A stretch of DNA of 64,000 bases from positions 310,001 through 374,000 of the forward strand of contig NZ_BIML01000005.1 in assembly GCF_004001065.1 (NCBI RefSeq), read 5' to 3'. Under the pieces are notes generated by a model. It saw only the letters and a list, made by a program, of their open reading frames with translations. It was not told the origin of the DNA and searched no databases. The stretch comes from Paenibacillus xylaniclasticus. GTDB lineage: Bacteria > Bacillota > Bacilli > Paenibacillales > Paenibacillaceae. Positions 51,265 to 60,738 of the stretch are shown here, piece after piece. Both the position numbers and the translations under genes were made by a program. Positions within the stretch are counted from its first letter, which is position 1. Every line of letters starts with the position of its first letter.

Positions 51265-51284
51265 AAGTGAAAGGTGCTGATGGA

Positions 51285-52088
51285 ATGGGAGAGAAAATTA
51301 GAGTCGAGCGCGTTACCAAAACCTTTACCGTGCGCGACACCAAGCAGAAGGGTGCCCCGAAGCAATTCACTGCGATTCGCAACTTAGAGTTCTCTGTGAA
51401 TGAAGGGGAATTCCTCACCATTGTTGGTCCTAGCGGATGCGGAAAGTCCACGCTGCTCGATTTATTGGGAGGACTGTCCACTCCAACCCAAGGACGTATA
51501 TTAATTGACGGTCAAGAAATTAAAGGTCCTGGTCTAGACCGCGGCACCGTGTTTCAGCAATATGCCCTCTTCCCTTGGAAAACAGCACGCGGCAATATCG
51601 AATTCGGACTTGAAGCCAAGGGAATTCCGAGACGCGAATGGCGCGAGCAATCAGACTATTACTTAGAGCTAGTCGGATTAAAAAACTTTGCCGATCGTTA
51701 TCCTCATGAACTATCCGGCGGAATGAAGCAGCGTGTAGCGATAGCCCGCAGCTTAGCCTTTAACCCCGATGTTCTGCTCATGGATGAACCATTTGCCGCA
51801 CTAGACGCTCAAACCCGCGAAACCTTGCAAAGCGAACTGCTGCGAATTTGGGAGAAAACGAAAAAAACGATTATTTTCATTACGCATGGAATAGATGAAG
51901 CCGTCTATCTTGGCCAGCGAGTTGTCATTCTGTCCGCCAATCCAGGACGTGTAAAGCATATTGTCGATATCCCCTTAACTCATCGGTTGGCTGATGCGGA
52001 TATTCGTTCGAATCCAGCGTTCATCAAAGCGCGCAGTGAAGTATGGAACCTGCTTCATGTCGATGAATATGCCGGACAATATATATAA
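51285..52088 (+). CDS. ABC importer ATP-binding protein (second operon)
   Basis: About 267 residues. ATG 51285 aligns with the paralogue's N-terminus and has AAAGGTG eight bases upstream; a GTG at 51267 would add six residues. Motifs as in SsuB: GPSGCGKSTLLD, FQQYALFPWKTARGNIEFGL, HELSGGMKQRVAIARSL, LLMDEPFAALD, ITHGIDEAVYL. Most of the protein matches the ATPase at 46099-46896 residue for residue, so the operons arose by duplication. Confidence 0.92.
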   Translation: MGEKIRVERVTKTFTVRDTKQKGAPKQFTAIRNLEFSVNEGEFLTIVGPSGCGKSTLLDLLGGLSTPTQGRILIDGQEIKGPGLDRGTVFQQYALFPWKTARGNIEFGLEAKGIPRREWREQSDYYLELVGLKNFADRYPHELSGGMKQRVAIARSLAFNPDVLLMDEPFAALDAQTRETLQSELLRIWEKTKKTIIFITHGIDEAVYLGQRVVILSANPGRVKHIVDIPLTHRLADADIRSNPAFIKARSEVWNLLHVDEYAGQYI

Positions 52089-52109
52089 ATTACGAAAGGG
52101 GTGGGATGA

Positions 52110-52973
52110 ATGGACGCAGTAACGAAACAAGACGCAGTAGTGAAACAAGACGCCGTTACGAATCCAGTGAAGTCGTCTAGACGACAATTTAATCTTACTT
52201 TCCAATCCTTATTAACGATTCAAAAGCTGTTCAAGCAGTCCATCGTCATTGTGCTGTTTCTAATGTTCTGGGAAATTGCACCCCGAATCGGCTTAGTGGA
52301 CGCTGCCTTCTTCCCTACTTTCTCTGAGGTTGCTTCCGCATGGTGGGATATGGTCCTATCGAATGAGCTGTACTCGCACTTCCGTGCAAGTATTACGCGT
52401 TCGATTGCAGGCTTCGCTTTAGCTATTGCAGTTGCAATACCGCTAGGTCTCATCATCGGCTGGTACCCGATTGCTCGTGACCTGCTGAATCCTATATTAG
52501 AGGTATTCCGTAACACGGCAGCATTGGCGCTGTTACCGGTATTCATCCTCGTGCTAGGAATCGGTGAAACGTCCAAAATCGCCATTGTGTTATTCGCTTG
52601 TACCTGGCCTATCCTATTGAATACGATCTCAGCTGTTCGTAACGTTGATCCTCTTCTTATTAAGTCTGCACGCTCCATGAACATTTCATCGTTTGCTCTA
52701 TTCGTTAAAGTAATTCTCCCTGCTTCGATTCCAACTATGTTTACTGGCATTCGGATGGCGGGAACAGGGGCCATCTTAGTGCTAATCGCTGCTGAGATGG
52801 TTGGTGCCAAGGCAGGCTTAGGATATTTCATCACGTATTCGCAATATAACTTCCTGATCCCCGAGATGTATGCAGGAATTGTTACGATTTCGATACTTGG
52901 TTTAATCATTAACTACGGTTTACTAGCGCTGGAGAGAAGATTGTCCCGCTGGAAGCAAGACCCGACAGCATAG
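52110..52973 (+). CDS. ABC importer permease (second operon)
   Basis: 287 residues with six helices. The first ~35 residues carry an imperfect direct repeat (DAVTKQDAVVKQDAVTNPV; the DNA shows near-identical KQDAV units). EAA loop ILPASIPTMFTGIRMAG. It follows the ATPase by 21 bases behind AAAGGGGTGGG. It resembles the permease at 46908 most, more than the 50196 copy. Confidence 0.9.
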   Translation: MDAVTKQDAVVKQDAVTNPVKSSRRQFNLTFQSLLTIQKLFKQSIVIVLFLMFWEIAPRIGLVDAAFFPTFSEVASAWWDMVLSNELYSHFRASITRSIAGFALAIAVAIPLGLIIGWYPIARDLLNPILEVFRNTAALALLPVFILVLGIGETSKIAIVLFACTWPILLNTISAVRNVDPLLIKSARSMNISSFALFVKVILPASIPTMFTGIRMAGTGAILVLIAAEMVGAKAGLGYFITYSQYNFLIPEMYAGIVTISILGLIINYGLLALERRLSRWKQDPTA

Positions 52974-53029
52974 TCTTTGTTGCGCCGTAAACCAAGTAAA
53001 TATATCTGGATAGTAGGAGTGTGGATACC

Positions 53030-54373
53030 ATGACCAAGAGACAATTAAAACTGGGTGCATTTTTAAATTTACCGGGACATCATTTTGCAAGCTGGCGTTA
53101 CCCAACGACTCGTCCGGAGCAATCCTTTGACTTGAATTATTTCATTGAGCTTGCCCAAATCGCTGAGCGCGGCAAGTTCGATACGATTTTCTTCGCGGAT
53201 GTATTCGGGCAGGCGCTGCAAGAGAATTCGCCTTCCAGCCTCAAGCTGGATCCTGTCATTATTCTGTCTGCATTAACCGCTGTAACGAAAAATATCGGCT
53301 TAGTAGCGACGCTGACAACAACGTACAATGAGCCATTCCAAGTCGCCCGTAAATTTATTGGACTCGATCACTTATCGAAAGGCAGAGCCGCTTGGAATGT
53401 CGTGACTTCTGCAAACCCGAGGGAATCGACCTTGTTCGGCAAGGAAAAGCATCTCGCCCACGCCGATCGTTACGTCCGTGCGGAAGAGTTCGTTGATGTC
53501 GTGAAAAAGCTGTGGCTCTCTATCGAGCGCGAAGCGCTTGTCATTGATAAGGAAAGCGGCAAATATCTCGATCTTACGAAGGTCCATCCCGTAGACCATG
53601 AAGGACTATGGTTCAAGGTTAAGGGAACATTGGATGCGCCAGCCTCCCCGCAAGGCCATCCTGTTATTGTGCAGGCCGGTTCCTCTGAGGCTGGTAAAGA
53701 GCTTGCCGCCAAAACAGCTGAAGTTATTTTTACAGCTTGGCAGACGCTCGAGGAGGCTCAAGCCTTCTACCGTGACGTGAAGGGACGTCTGGCGAAATAC
53801 GGACGCCAACCGGATGATCTTAAAATTATGCCAGGAGTTTTCATCACAGTTGCCAATACAGAGGCCGAGGCTATTGCTAAGCGCAAAGAATTAAATGCTT
53901 ATATCTCGCCGGAAGCTGGTCTAGCTTATCTCTCTAACTTTGTTGGCCTTGATCTTAGCGGCTATGATGTCGATGATCCAATCCCAGCACACGCTAAAAG
54001 CGACGATCCAACCAATCCGCAAATCCGCGCCAATATTGTCCGCGGCATCGCGGAGCGCGAAGGTCTTCAAACGATTCGGGAGCTGTATGAATTTATTGCA
54101 GGCGCTCGGGGACATCGCGAAATTGTCGGTACGCCGGCACAAATTGCGGACCAGTTACAGGAATGGTTCGATAATGAAGCGGCTGACGGCTTTAACGTCA
54201 TGGCTCCTACTTTCCCTGACGGGTTGAACGATATCGTGGAGCTCGTCATTCCGGAGCTGCAGCGTCGCGGTTTGTTCCGTACCGAGTATGAGGGCACGAC
54301 GCTGCGTGAAAATTTAGGTCTCTCGGTCCCTGTTCACCCTGCAAGCCAAGCTTTAAACACTATTCAATCGTAA
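53030..54373 (+). CDS. NtaA/SnaA/DszA-family flavin-dependent monooxygenase (second operon)
   Basis: About 447 residues from the ATG at 53030, ten bases after GGAG; GTG 53021 is too close. It shares the branch signatures LGAFLNLPGHHFASWRYPTT, TTTYNEPFQVARKFIGLDHL, HPVIVQAGSSEAGKELAAKT and GARGHREIVGTPAQIADQLQ with its paralogue at 48844. It probably oxidises the imported compound, or a breakdown product, using reduced FMN supplied elsewhere. The position before the binding-protein gene differs from the first operon. Confidence 0.9.
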   Translation: MTKRQLKLGAFLNLPGHHFASWRYPTTRPEQSFDLNYFIELAQIAERGKFDTIFFADVFGQALQENSPSSLKLDPVIILSALTAVTKNIGLVATLTTTYNEPFQVARKFIGLDHLSKGRAAWNVVTSANPRESTLFGKEKHLAHADRYVRAEEFVDVVKKLWLSIEREALVIDKESGKYLDLTKVHPVDHEGLWFKVKGTLDAPASPQGHPVIVQAGSSEAGKELAAKTAEVIFTAWQTLEEAQAFYRDVKGRLAKYGRQPDDLKIMPGVFITVANTEAEAIAKRKELNAYISPEAGLAYLSNFVGLDLSGYDVDDPIPAHAKSDDPTNPQIRANIVRGIAEREGLQTIRELYEFIAGARGHREIVGTPAQIADQLQEWFDNEAADGFNVMAPTFPDGLNDIVELVIPELQRRGLFRTEYEGTTLRENLGLSVPVHPASQALNTIQS

Positions 54374-54391
54374 GGAGACATCAACTAGCCT

Positions 54392-55411
54392 ATGCAAAAG
54401 TCTTATAAAATCGTCCTCGCTTTCCTCATGAGTACTCTGATTGCCGGTCTGCTGGCCAGCTGCTCTTCATCGGGCAGCAGCTCCGGTGAAGAAGACAAAG
54501 TATTGCAATACCAAGGCTCACCAGGTCTTGTTAACTTTCCGGAGCTGGCGGCCGATCTCGGCTACTTAGGCGACTTAAAGCTGGAGAAGGTGAGCAACAC
54601 CGTCGGCGGACCTGAAAGTATCCAGTTAACGGCGACAGGTGAGATCGATTTCGGCACTGCTTTTAACGGCGCAACGATTAAGGCCGTATCCAAAAACGTC
54701 AAAATTATATCGGTTGTCGGAAGCTACGGAAGCGATGAGAACACTTATATGGGGGCCTATGTGCTTGAAGAAAGCCCTATTCGAGAGCCGAGGGACTTTA
54801 TAGGCAAGAAAGTAGGCATGAACATCCTCGGCGCGCATGCAGAGTTTCTCGTCAAAGATTATTTGCGGCAAGGCGGACTGACGGAAAAGGAAATTAGCGA
54901 GGTCATTCTCATGACGATTCCTTCCGGAAGCGCCGAGCAGACCTTAAGAAACAAACAGCTTGATATTATTATTACGAGCGGCGTAGCTAGAGACCGCGCA
55001 GTTGAACGCGGCGGACTCGTGGAGCTGTTCAAGGATATCGACGTGTTCGGCGGAGAGTTTACGGCTGGTGATTATTTCTTCACGGAAAAGTATATCGCTA
55101 GAAATCCTACGACGGTCAAAACCTTCACGGAAGGCGTCGCCAAAGCCATCGAGTGGGCAAGAAACACGCCTCGCGAAGAAGTTATTGCCCGCTTCGAGAA
55201 GATCGTATCCTCCCGTGAAGGCAATGAACCAACCGAAAACTTAAAGTATTGGAAGAGCACCGGCATCGCGACTACAGGCGGCGTCATTCAAGACAAAAAC
55301 TTTAGTATATGGATCGATTGGCTGGAGAAGAACGGCGAGTTAAAGCCTGGAGAGGTCAAGCTTGAAGATCTGTATACCAATGAGTTCAACCCATATGCTC
55401 AAGCTCAATAA
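54392..55411 (+). CDS. ABC importer substrate-binding lipoprotein (second operon)
   Basis: 339 residues with a lipoprotein signal (lipobox LLASC, Cys near 23), a Ser/Gly linker and the same binding fold as 47785 (FPELAADLGYLGDLKLEKVS, EGNEPTENLKYWKSTGIA, YTNEFNPYAQ). Ligand-contact stretches differ (NTVGGPESIQ versus TTGNGPEQIQ), so the two receptors may bind different but related compounds. Last gene of the operon, with a terminator directly behind. Confidence 0.88.
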   Translation: MQKSYKIVLAFLMSTLIAGLLASCSSSGSSSGEEDKVLQYQGSPGLVNFPELAADLGYLGDLKLEKVSNTVGGPESIQLTATGEIDFGTAFNGATIKAVSKNVKIISVVGSYGSDENTYMGAYVLEESPIREPRDFIGKKVGMNILGAHAEFLVKDYLRQGGLTEKEISEVILMTIPSGSAEQTLRNKQLDIIITSGVARDRAVERGGLVELFKDIDVFGGEFTAGDYFFTEKYIARNPTTVKTFTEGVAKAIEWARNTPREEVIARFEKIVSSREGNEPTENLKYWKSTGIATTGGVIQDKNFSIWIDWLEKNGELKPGEVKLEDLYTNEFNPYAQAQ

Positions 55412-55417
55412 AGGATC

Positions 55418-55444
55418 AAAGCACCTCGACCATCGAGGTGCTTT
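55418..55444. terminator. Bidirectional terminator
   Basis: AAAGCACCTCGA and TCGAGGTGCTTT form a perfect 12-bp stem with a 3-base loop between the convergent binding-protein and hydrolase genes. Confidence 0.85.
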
Positions 55445-55460
55445 GTTATTTCTCGGCTAA

Positions 55461-56297
55461 TTAGTCCTCCAGGAACCGAAGCAGAGCTTCGTTGAACTCC
55501 GCAGCATGCGTCACGATCAAGCCGTGAGGGCCGCCTTGGATGACCGCTAGCTGACTTCCGGCTATACGCTCATGTGCTTTTTGACCACTGACTTCGATAG
55601 GAACGATTACATCCGAGTCTCCATGAATAACAAGTGTCGGCAGATCGAATTTGTCTAAGTCCGCGCGGAAATCGGTATAGCTGAACGCCGTTATGCAATC
55701 GAGGGTTGCTTTCGGCGATGCGAAGGCAGCAATATTACAATGATACTGACGGAATGGCTCGCTGACGAGGTCGGTTCTTCCCCCTGCAGCGTAAAATCCT
55801 TTCGAGAACGAATCGAGGAATGCCAAACGATCTGCTTTTACACCGTTGAGGAACCCTTGGATCGTTGCATCATCTAAACCGCCATCCGGATTATCCTCCG
55901 CTTTATATAAGTACGGCGGAACCGCAGCAGCAAGCACCGCCTTAGATAGCCGCTCCGTGCCATAATTGGCGATATATCTTGCAACCTCGCCGCCGCCCAT
56001 GGAGAAGCCGACAAGTGTGAGATCACGCAGATCGAGCTGCGTAATCAATTCATGCAGATCGGCTGCCAAAGTATCGTAATGATAACCCTCCCAAGGCTGC
56101 GAGGACTGTCCGAACCCACGACGGTCGTAGGTGATCACTCGATAGCCGACTTCTACCAAAGCGGGAACCTGGTATTCCCAAGAGCGCCCGCTAAGCGGCC
56201 AGCCATGAATAAGAATGATCGGCTTGCCCGTGCCGTAATCTTCATAATGAAGCTGAATGGGTGCACCATTCTCATGTCCTACTGTAATCTTCGCCAT
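55461..56297 (-). CDS. Alpha/beta hydrolase, chloroperoxidase-like
   Basis: 278 residues from the ATG at 56297 (GGAGG upstream). Oxyanion region LIHGWPLSG, nucleophile elbow GFSMGGGE (Ser), acidic residue in VIHGDSDVIVP and catalytic His in GGPHGLIVTH. This pattern is typical of cofactor-free haloperoxidase/arylesterase-like proteins. It probably hydrolyses esters; the haloperoxidase name is historical. Monocistronic. Confidence 0.9.
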   Translation of the reverse strand: MAKITVGHENGAPIQLHYEDYGTGKPIILIHGWPLSGRSWEYQVPALVEVGYRVITYDRRGFGQSSQPWEGYHYDTLAADLHELITQLDLRDLTLVGFSMGGGEVARYIANYGTERLSKAVLAAAVPPYLYKAEDNPDGGLDDATIQGFLNGVKADRLAFLDSFSKGFYAAGGRTDLVSEPFRQYHCNIAAFASPKATLDCITAFSYTDFRADLDKFDLPTLVIHGDSDVIVPIEVSGQKAHERIAGSQLAVIQGGPHGLIVTHAAEFNEALLRFLED

Positions 56298-56387
56298 GCT
56301 TATCGCCTCCATAACCACAAATAATATTTGGTTGTTTACCCACTGATTGAACTATAAAGGCTGGGCTTCCAATTGTAAATCCAAATT

Positions 56388-58013
56388 CTATTCAGCACGT
56401 GCTGCGGAAGCGGCTTTCTCGCGCAGCGGTACCAATATAAATGAAGCAACGATAATCAAAATACCTAGAACTGCCGCTGACCAGTATAAGCCGCCGTAAC
56501 CATTCTCCGCAGCTCTTTTGGTCATTTCAGCAACGCTCTTTAAGACAACTTCTTTAAGTGCAGGGTCTTGAATGGCATCAACGGCCTCATTCATTTGATT
56601 GGCATCAATTGGCCCCGCGCTTGAAGCCATCTGTTGACCGATTTGAGCCAGCTCGCCAAGTGCTTCTTGAGATAAATTCGCCTGTGCAACATGATCCTGC
56701 AGAACCTCTTGGAAATCATTCTTGAACAGATTGCCGATATTGCTATAGCCTCGCGCAATGAAGCCCGCGTAGATCGTTGGAGCGATCGTCATCCCGACCT
56801 GGCGGAGCAACGATAATGAAGCGAGCGCCGTACCTTTGTTCGACTGTAATCCTTCAGTGGCCAGAATGTTTAACGGTGCGCCTAGAATGACCCCTATCCC
56901 GACGCCGGCAATCATACTGGAGACGATAAATTCCCATTTCGCATCAATCCATAACGGGAATAAAGCGAACCCGATTGCAGCAATTAATCCGGACATGATT
57001 ACGGTAAACACAGGACCGCGCTTCGTCACAAGCGTACCGCCCAGTCCCGCTCCCAAGCCCGCTGCTACCGCAAGAGGGGTCATCCAGTAGCCTGATTTTT
57101 CAGCTGAAATACCGAGCACGTTCTCAGTAAAGGCCGGAATAAATATCATCGCCGCCAAAATACCGCCTGATAGAGCACCAATGAGAAGAACCATTAAGAA
57201 ACGAGGCTGCTTAACTAAGTACAAGGGCAGAATAGGGTCGCCATGCTCCTTGCGCGCCAATGCTGACTCATAGAACATCAGCACGATAAACAATAAGATT
57301 CCTGCACCGATATAACCGGATACATCAAGCTGCTGCAGACTTGCCCAGAAATCAACATCGATGTTGGTCAATCCGTACATCAGTGACAAGATGGCGAGCG
57401 ATAAAATAATCGTTCCCAGCAAATCGAGCCGCCCAGGGCTTGGATCTGACGATTCCTTCAATCTCACGATGCCGAGAATAACCAGGACAACGGCAATGGG
57501 AACGTTAATCAAGAATAGAATATGCCAATTCCCCGTTGCATCGAGCAAGAACGAGCCGATATTCGGCCCCAATACAGCCGCGACCCCGTTCATTGCGCCG
57601 AGAAGCCCTAAATATTTCGCCTGTTTGCCTGACTCAACTGTACTTAATATGTGAGAGTTCCCGATAATGAAAATACCGCCGCCGCCAAGTGCTTGTATAA
57701 AGCGTGCGGCTAAATATAAGCCAAACGATGGACTAAGCGCGACTAATAATGAACCTAAGCCGAACAAGGCGATTTCAATCAGAAACAGCTTCTTTCTTCC
57801 GTATCTGTCGGAAAGCTTACCTACAACCGGCAAGCTAATCGCTAAGCCTAACGTATAAATGGTAATTCCCCATGCGCCCCAGTTATCGGTCACATCATAA
57901 TGGCGATTAATGGTCGTGAGCGCGGAGCTAATAATTCCGTTATCCAGCTGCGCCATAAATACGCCAATTGAGAATAAAAGCAAGGCCCAAAATTGAGATG
58001 ATTTTTTAGCCAA
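56388..58013 (-). CDS. DHA2-family (EmrB/QacA) MFS efflux transporter
   Basis: 541 residues with 14 predicted helices. Motif A after helix 2 is GKLSDRYGRKKLF, and GVAAVLGPNIGSFL is the antiporter motif C in helix 5. A cytoplasmic insert of about 80 residues before the last helix (DFQEVLQDHVAQANLS...) is unusual but known in QacA/EmrB-like pumps. TTG start at 58013 behind AAGGAG. It probably exports drugs or other lipophilic cations. No adjacent regulator; an inverted repeat at 58110-58143 may be its operator. Confidence 0.88.
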   Translation of the reverse strand: MAKKSSQFWALLLFSIGVFMAQLDNGIISSALTTINRHYDVTDNWGAWGITIYTLGLAISLPVVGKLSDRYGRKKLFLIEIALFGLGSLLVALSPSFGLYLAARFIQALGGGGIFIIGNSHILSTVESGKQAKYLGLLGAMNGVAAVLGPNIGSFLLDATGNWHILFLINVPIAVVLVILGIVRLKESSDPSPGRLDLLGTIILSLAILSLMYGLTNIDVDFWASLQQLDVSGYIGAGILLFIVLMFYESALARKEHGDPILPLYLVKQPRFLMVLLIGALSGGILAAMIFIPAFTENVLGISAEKSGYWMTPLAVAAGLGAGLGGTLVTKRGPVFTVIMSGLIAAIGFALFPLWIDAKWEFIVSSMIAGVGIGVILGAPLNILATEGLQSNKGTALASLSLLRQVGMTIAPTIYAGFIARGYSNIGNLFKNDFQEVLQDHVAQANLSQEALGELAQIGQQMASSAGPIDANQMNEAVDAIQDPALKEVVLKSVAEMTKRAAENGYGGLYWSAAVLGILIIVASFILVPLREKAASAARAE

Positions 58014-58109
58014 TGCTTCTCACTCCTTATCCTTAATTTTCTCATATCATACACTTGATATTTAGGTCTTTCAATTACTTGCCTCCACCTCAAACGTGCA
58101 CATCAACTC

Positions 58110-58143
58110 TATATACCATTTATAAACCAGTATATGGTATATA
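58110..58143. promoter_or_regulatory. Inverted repeat upstream of the DHA2 pump
   Basis: TATATACCAT (58110-58119) and ATGGTATATA (58134-58143) are perfect 10-bp arms separated by 14 bases. The rest of the 360-base gap 58014-58374 is AT-rich and holds one more pair, TAGTCAT (58278-58284) and ATGACTA (58294-58300), and no gene. Confidence 0.5.
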
Positions 58144-58374
58144 AATATTCACAAAACCTAGAATTAAGGATTATGCTTAGAATTTCCCTTGAAGCAGGCT
58201 CTTAGTATCGAACTGAGTTGAGCTCTCGCTAGTGTCTGCCTCATCAGCATATGGTTAATCTTAACAGATCATACATATAGTCATATACGAATCATGACTA
58301 AAGTGCACTCTCTTACTATGACTTTTTCAGCTTATACTCATTAACATCAAACCATTAAGGAGCTGAAAGATAGC

Positions 58375-59256
58375 ATGACGAATCGTTTTGCGCGCCATGA
58401 GGCGCAGCAAACCAACGGGAGCAAAAGTACATGGAGCCGAATCTGGCGCTTTCCTCTCGTTTGGATGATCGTAGGGTTACTGAGTATCCTGGTCGTGAAT
58501 GATTTATTTTACCTGCTGATAGAGCCGGCGGAGGGGATTGCCTCCCTGCTCTTATACGTAGTGCTATGCTTAATCGTAATCGCTATTTATAAGCTTACAA
58601 TGAAGTATCTAGCCCGACAATCAACTCCAGAGCTGTCAATAGCACGCGCAGGCAAAGAGGCCGGACTAGGGGCGCTAATCGCAATCGGTCTCATTGGCGC
58701 TGCTACTCTTATTATCACTGCCGCTGGAGGCTACTCCTTCCAATGGGCCGATGCGGATATAGACGTTGTTATCATTTCCGCTATAGGTGCCTCTTTAGGC
58801 GCATCCATTGTTGAAGAGCTGGTCTTTCGTGGTCTTGCGCTTCAGGCTATTTCAAAGCTGGCGGGAAACTGGGCAGCTCTCGCTGTAACCTCCCTATTCT
58901 TTGGAGTTGCCCATCTTGGAAATCCAGGGGCAACCCTATGGGGCGGAATCGCCATTGCGATCGAGGCAGGTATTCTGCTTGGTGCTGCCTTCATGTGGCG
59001 AAAGAACCTGTGGTTTGCCATGGGGCTGCATTTTGCCTGGGATTTCGTTGATTGCCTGCTCGACTTTCCTGTCTCGGGACACGATGTGGGCGGTCTGTTC
59101 ACGAAAAATTTGAAGGGAGATATCCTTCTTACAGGAGGTGAATTTGGACTCGAGGCCTCCTTTATCACGGTTATACTCGGACTTCTCATTGCCATTCCGA
59201 TGCTGATTAGCGCAGCCCGGAAACGGGCATCTCAATCCCCGAAGCAAATTGGATGA
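58375..59256 (+). CDS. CPBP-family intramembrane metalloprotease
   Basis: 293 residues with about seven helices. The ABI/CPBP motifs are present: EELVFRG (motif 1), FGVAHLGNP with its His (motif 2) and GLHFAWDF (motif 3). Relatives (Rce1-like, bacteriocin self-immunity proteins, MroQ) process or degrade peptides within the membrane. The start follows AAGGAG. Monocistronic. It could give peptide immunity in general, but it lies 22 kb from the bacteriocin island and no link is shown. Confidence 0.9.
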   Translation: MTNRFARHEAQQTNGSKSTWSRIWRFPLVWMIVGLLSILVVNDLFYLLIEPAEGIASLLLYVVLCLIVIAIYKLTMKYLARQSTPELSIARAGKEAGLGALIAIGLIGAATLIITAAGGYSFQWADADIDVVIISAIGASLGASIVEELVFRGLALQAISKLAGNWAALAVTSLFFGVAHLGNPGATLWGGIAIAIEAGILLGAAFMWRKNLWFAMGLHFAWDFVDCLLDFPVSGHDVGGLFTKNLKGDILLTGGEFGLEASFITVILGLLIAIPMLISAARKRASQSPKQIG

Positions 59257-59278
59257 CCCTTTTTTCCCATTGAACATA

Positions 59279-59308
59279 GCAAAAGACCGCAAAATTGCGG
59301 TCTTTTGC
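59279..59308. terminator. Bidirectional terminator
   Basis: GCAAAAGACCGCAA and TTGCGGTCTTTTGC are perfect 14-bp arms around AA, between convergent CPBP and MFS genes. Confidence 0.85.
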
Positions 59309-59319
59309 CCTTCATTTGA

Positions 59320-60729
59320 TTAATGAGCAGAACGGCTGTTTTGAATAAACAGAGAACAGATTAAGCCCACGATTGCTACAATAAGTACCGGAATCATCGC
59401 ATGATTGACACCGTAAGCCAAAAACTTATGCGGTTCATTAGGACCGTGCTCTGCAATATATCGATTCTGGGCCGATGTAAATACGGTAATCGCAACTGCC
59501 GTACCTGCGGCGCCAGCTACCTGCGTCAATGTATTGAGAGCAGCGGAGCCGTCGGCATATAGCTTAGCCGGCAATGCATTCATCGCATTCGTCTGAGACG
59601 GCATAATCGCCATCGATACTCCTAAGAAAAAGACACACAGAATCGCAACGATTTGCCATACTGGCGTTGTAGACGAAATTGTAGCTAGGAACAGAATCGA
59701 CGCAATCGTAATCAGCGAGAAGCCGATGCGCGTAAATATTGTGGCCCCTACTTTATCGAAGTTCGTCCCTACAATAGGCGCCATAATAATGTTCAGTACG
59801 TTACCTGGCAGCATCAAGAGACCCGCTCCAATAGCAGTGTAGGCCAATACGCTTTTCAAGTAGAGCGGAGTCAAGATCGCCACCGACAGGATCATAAACA
59901 TCGTGGCGAACATCATCACGACGCCCAAGGAGAACATGGGATACTTAAACGCCTGTAAATTAATCATCGGCTCAGCCATTTTCAACTGGCGGATTATAAA
60001 CAGCAGTAACGCAATAATCCCCACGACCAACGGCAGCCACACTTGAGGGTCCGAGAACGAAATTTCGGCCATCGTAGCCAACGCATACACAATGCCTCCG
60101 AAAGCAATCGTCGACAGCAGCAGCGACACCAAATCGATGCTCGGCTTCGTAATGGTCGAAGTGTTCTCTACCTTCGAAGCACCAATCAAGAAGACAACTG
60201 CATATAACACGATCATAATCCAAAAAATATAATGCCAGCTCGAGGAGCTAATAATAAGACCTGCAATTGTCGGGCCTAATGCAGGGCCTGTCGTCAAGAC
60301 CAGACCAACGATACCCATTACGGCGCCGCGTTTGTGAATCGGGAAAATCATAAGTACAACGCTAAACATCAACGGCAGGAAGATGCCTGTTCCAAGGGCT
60401 TGTACCATACGTCCAATCAGCAATACTGGAAAAGCAGGGGCTATCGCTCCTAACAAAGAACCGATTAATGAAAAGCATAATGCGCTAATAATTAATTGAC
60501 GTGTCGTAAACCAACGTACCAAATAGGACGACAACGGAACCAACACCGCTAATACTAACAGATAGCCTGTCGTTAACCATTGGGCCGTACTCGGACTGAT
60601 CTCGAAATCCTCCATGACTTCGGTTAAAGCCATGTTCAATGCCGTTTCGCCGAACAAGCCGACGAATGCACCGAACATCAATACGAATGCAATTAATTTG
60701 GGACTTTTCACCTGCACATGAGCGTTCAT
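59320..60729 (-). CDS. DHA2-family MFS multidrug transporter
   Basis: 469 residues with 14 helices; LmrB/MdeA-like. The sequence WLTTGYLLVLAVLVPLSSYL at helix 2 and GLVLTTGPALGPTIAGLI (antiporter motif C) in helix 5 are diagnostic. It lies nine bases downstream of a TetR gene in a two-gene operon. In Bacillus the corresponding lmrA-lmrB pair gives lincomycin and puromycin efflux under TetR control; the same layout here suggests drug efflux, substrate unproven. Confidence 0.9.
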   Translation of the reverse strand: MNAHVQVKSPKLIAFVLMFGAFVGLFGETALNMALTEVMEDFEISPSTAQWLTTGYLLVLAVLVPLSSYLVRWFTTRQLIISALCFSLIGSLLGAIAPAFPVLLIGRMVQALGTGIFLPLMFSVVLMIFPIHKRGAVMGIVGLVLTTGPALGPTIAGLIISSSSWHYIFWIMIVLYAVVFLIGASKVENTSTITKPSIDLVSLLLSTIAFGGIVYALATMAEISFSDPQVWLPLVVGIIALLLFIIRQLKMAEPMINLQAFKYPMFSLGVVMMFATMFMILSVAILTPLYLKSVLAYTAIGAGLLMLPGNVLNIIMAPIVGTNFDKVGATIFTRIGFSLITIASILFLATISSTTPVWQIVAILCVFFLGVSMAIMPSQTNAMNALPAKLYADGSAALNTLTQVAGAAGTAVAITVFTSAQNRYIAEHGPNEPHKFLAYGVNHAMIPVLIVAIVGLICSLFIQNSRSAH

Positions 60730-60738
60730 GAGTAACTC

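Noticed and set aside
52220-52909. 229-codon minus-strand ORF
   Set aside because: Antisense shadow of the second-operon permease; the hydrophobic bias of the sense strand leaves the complement open.
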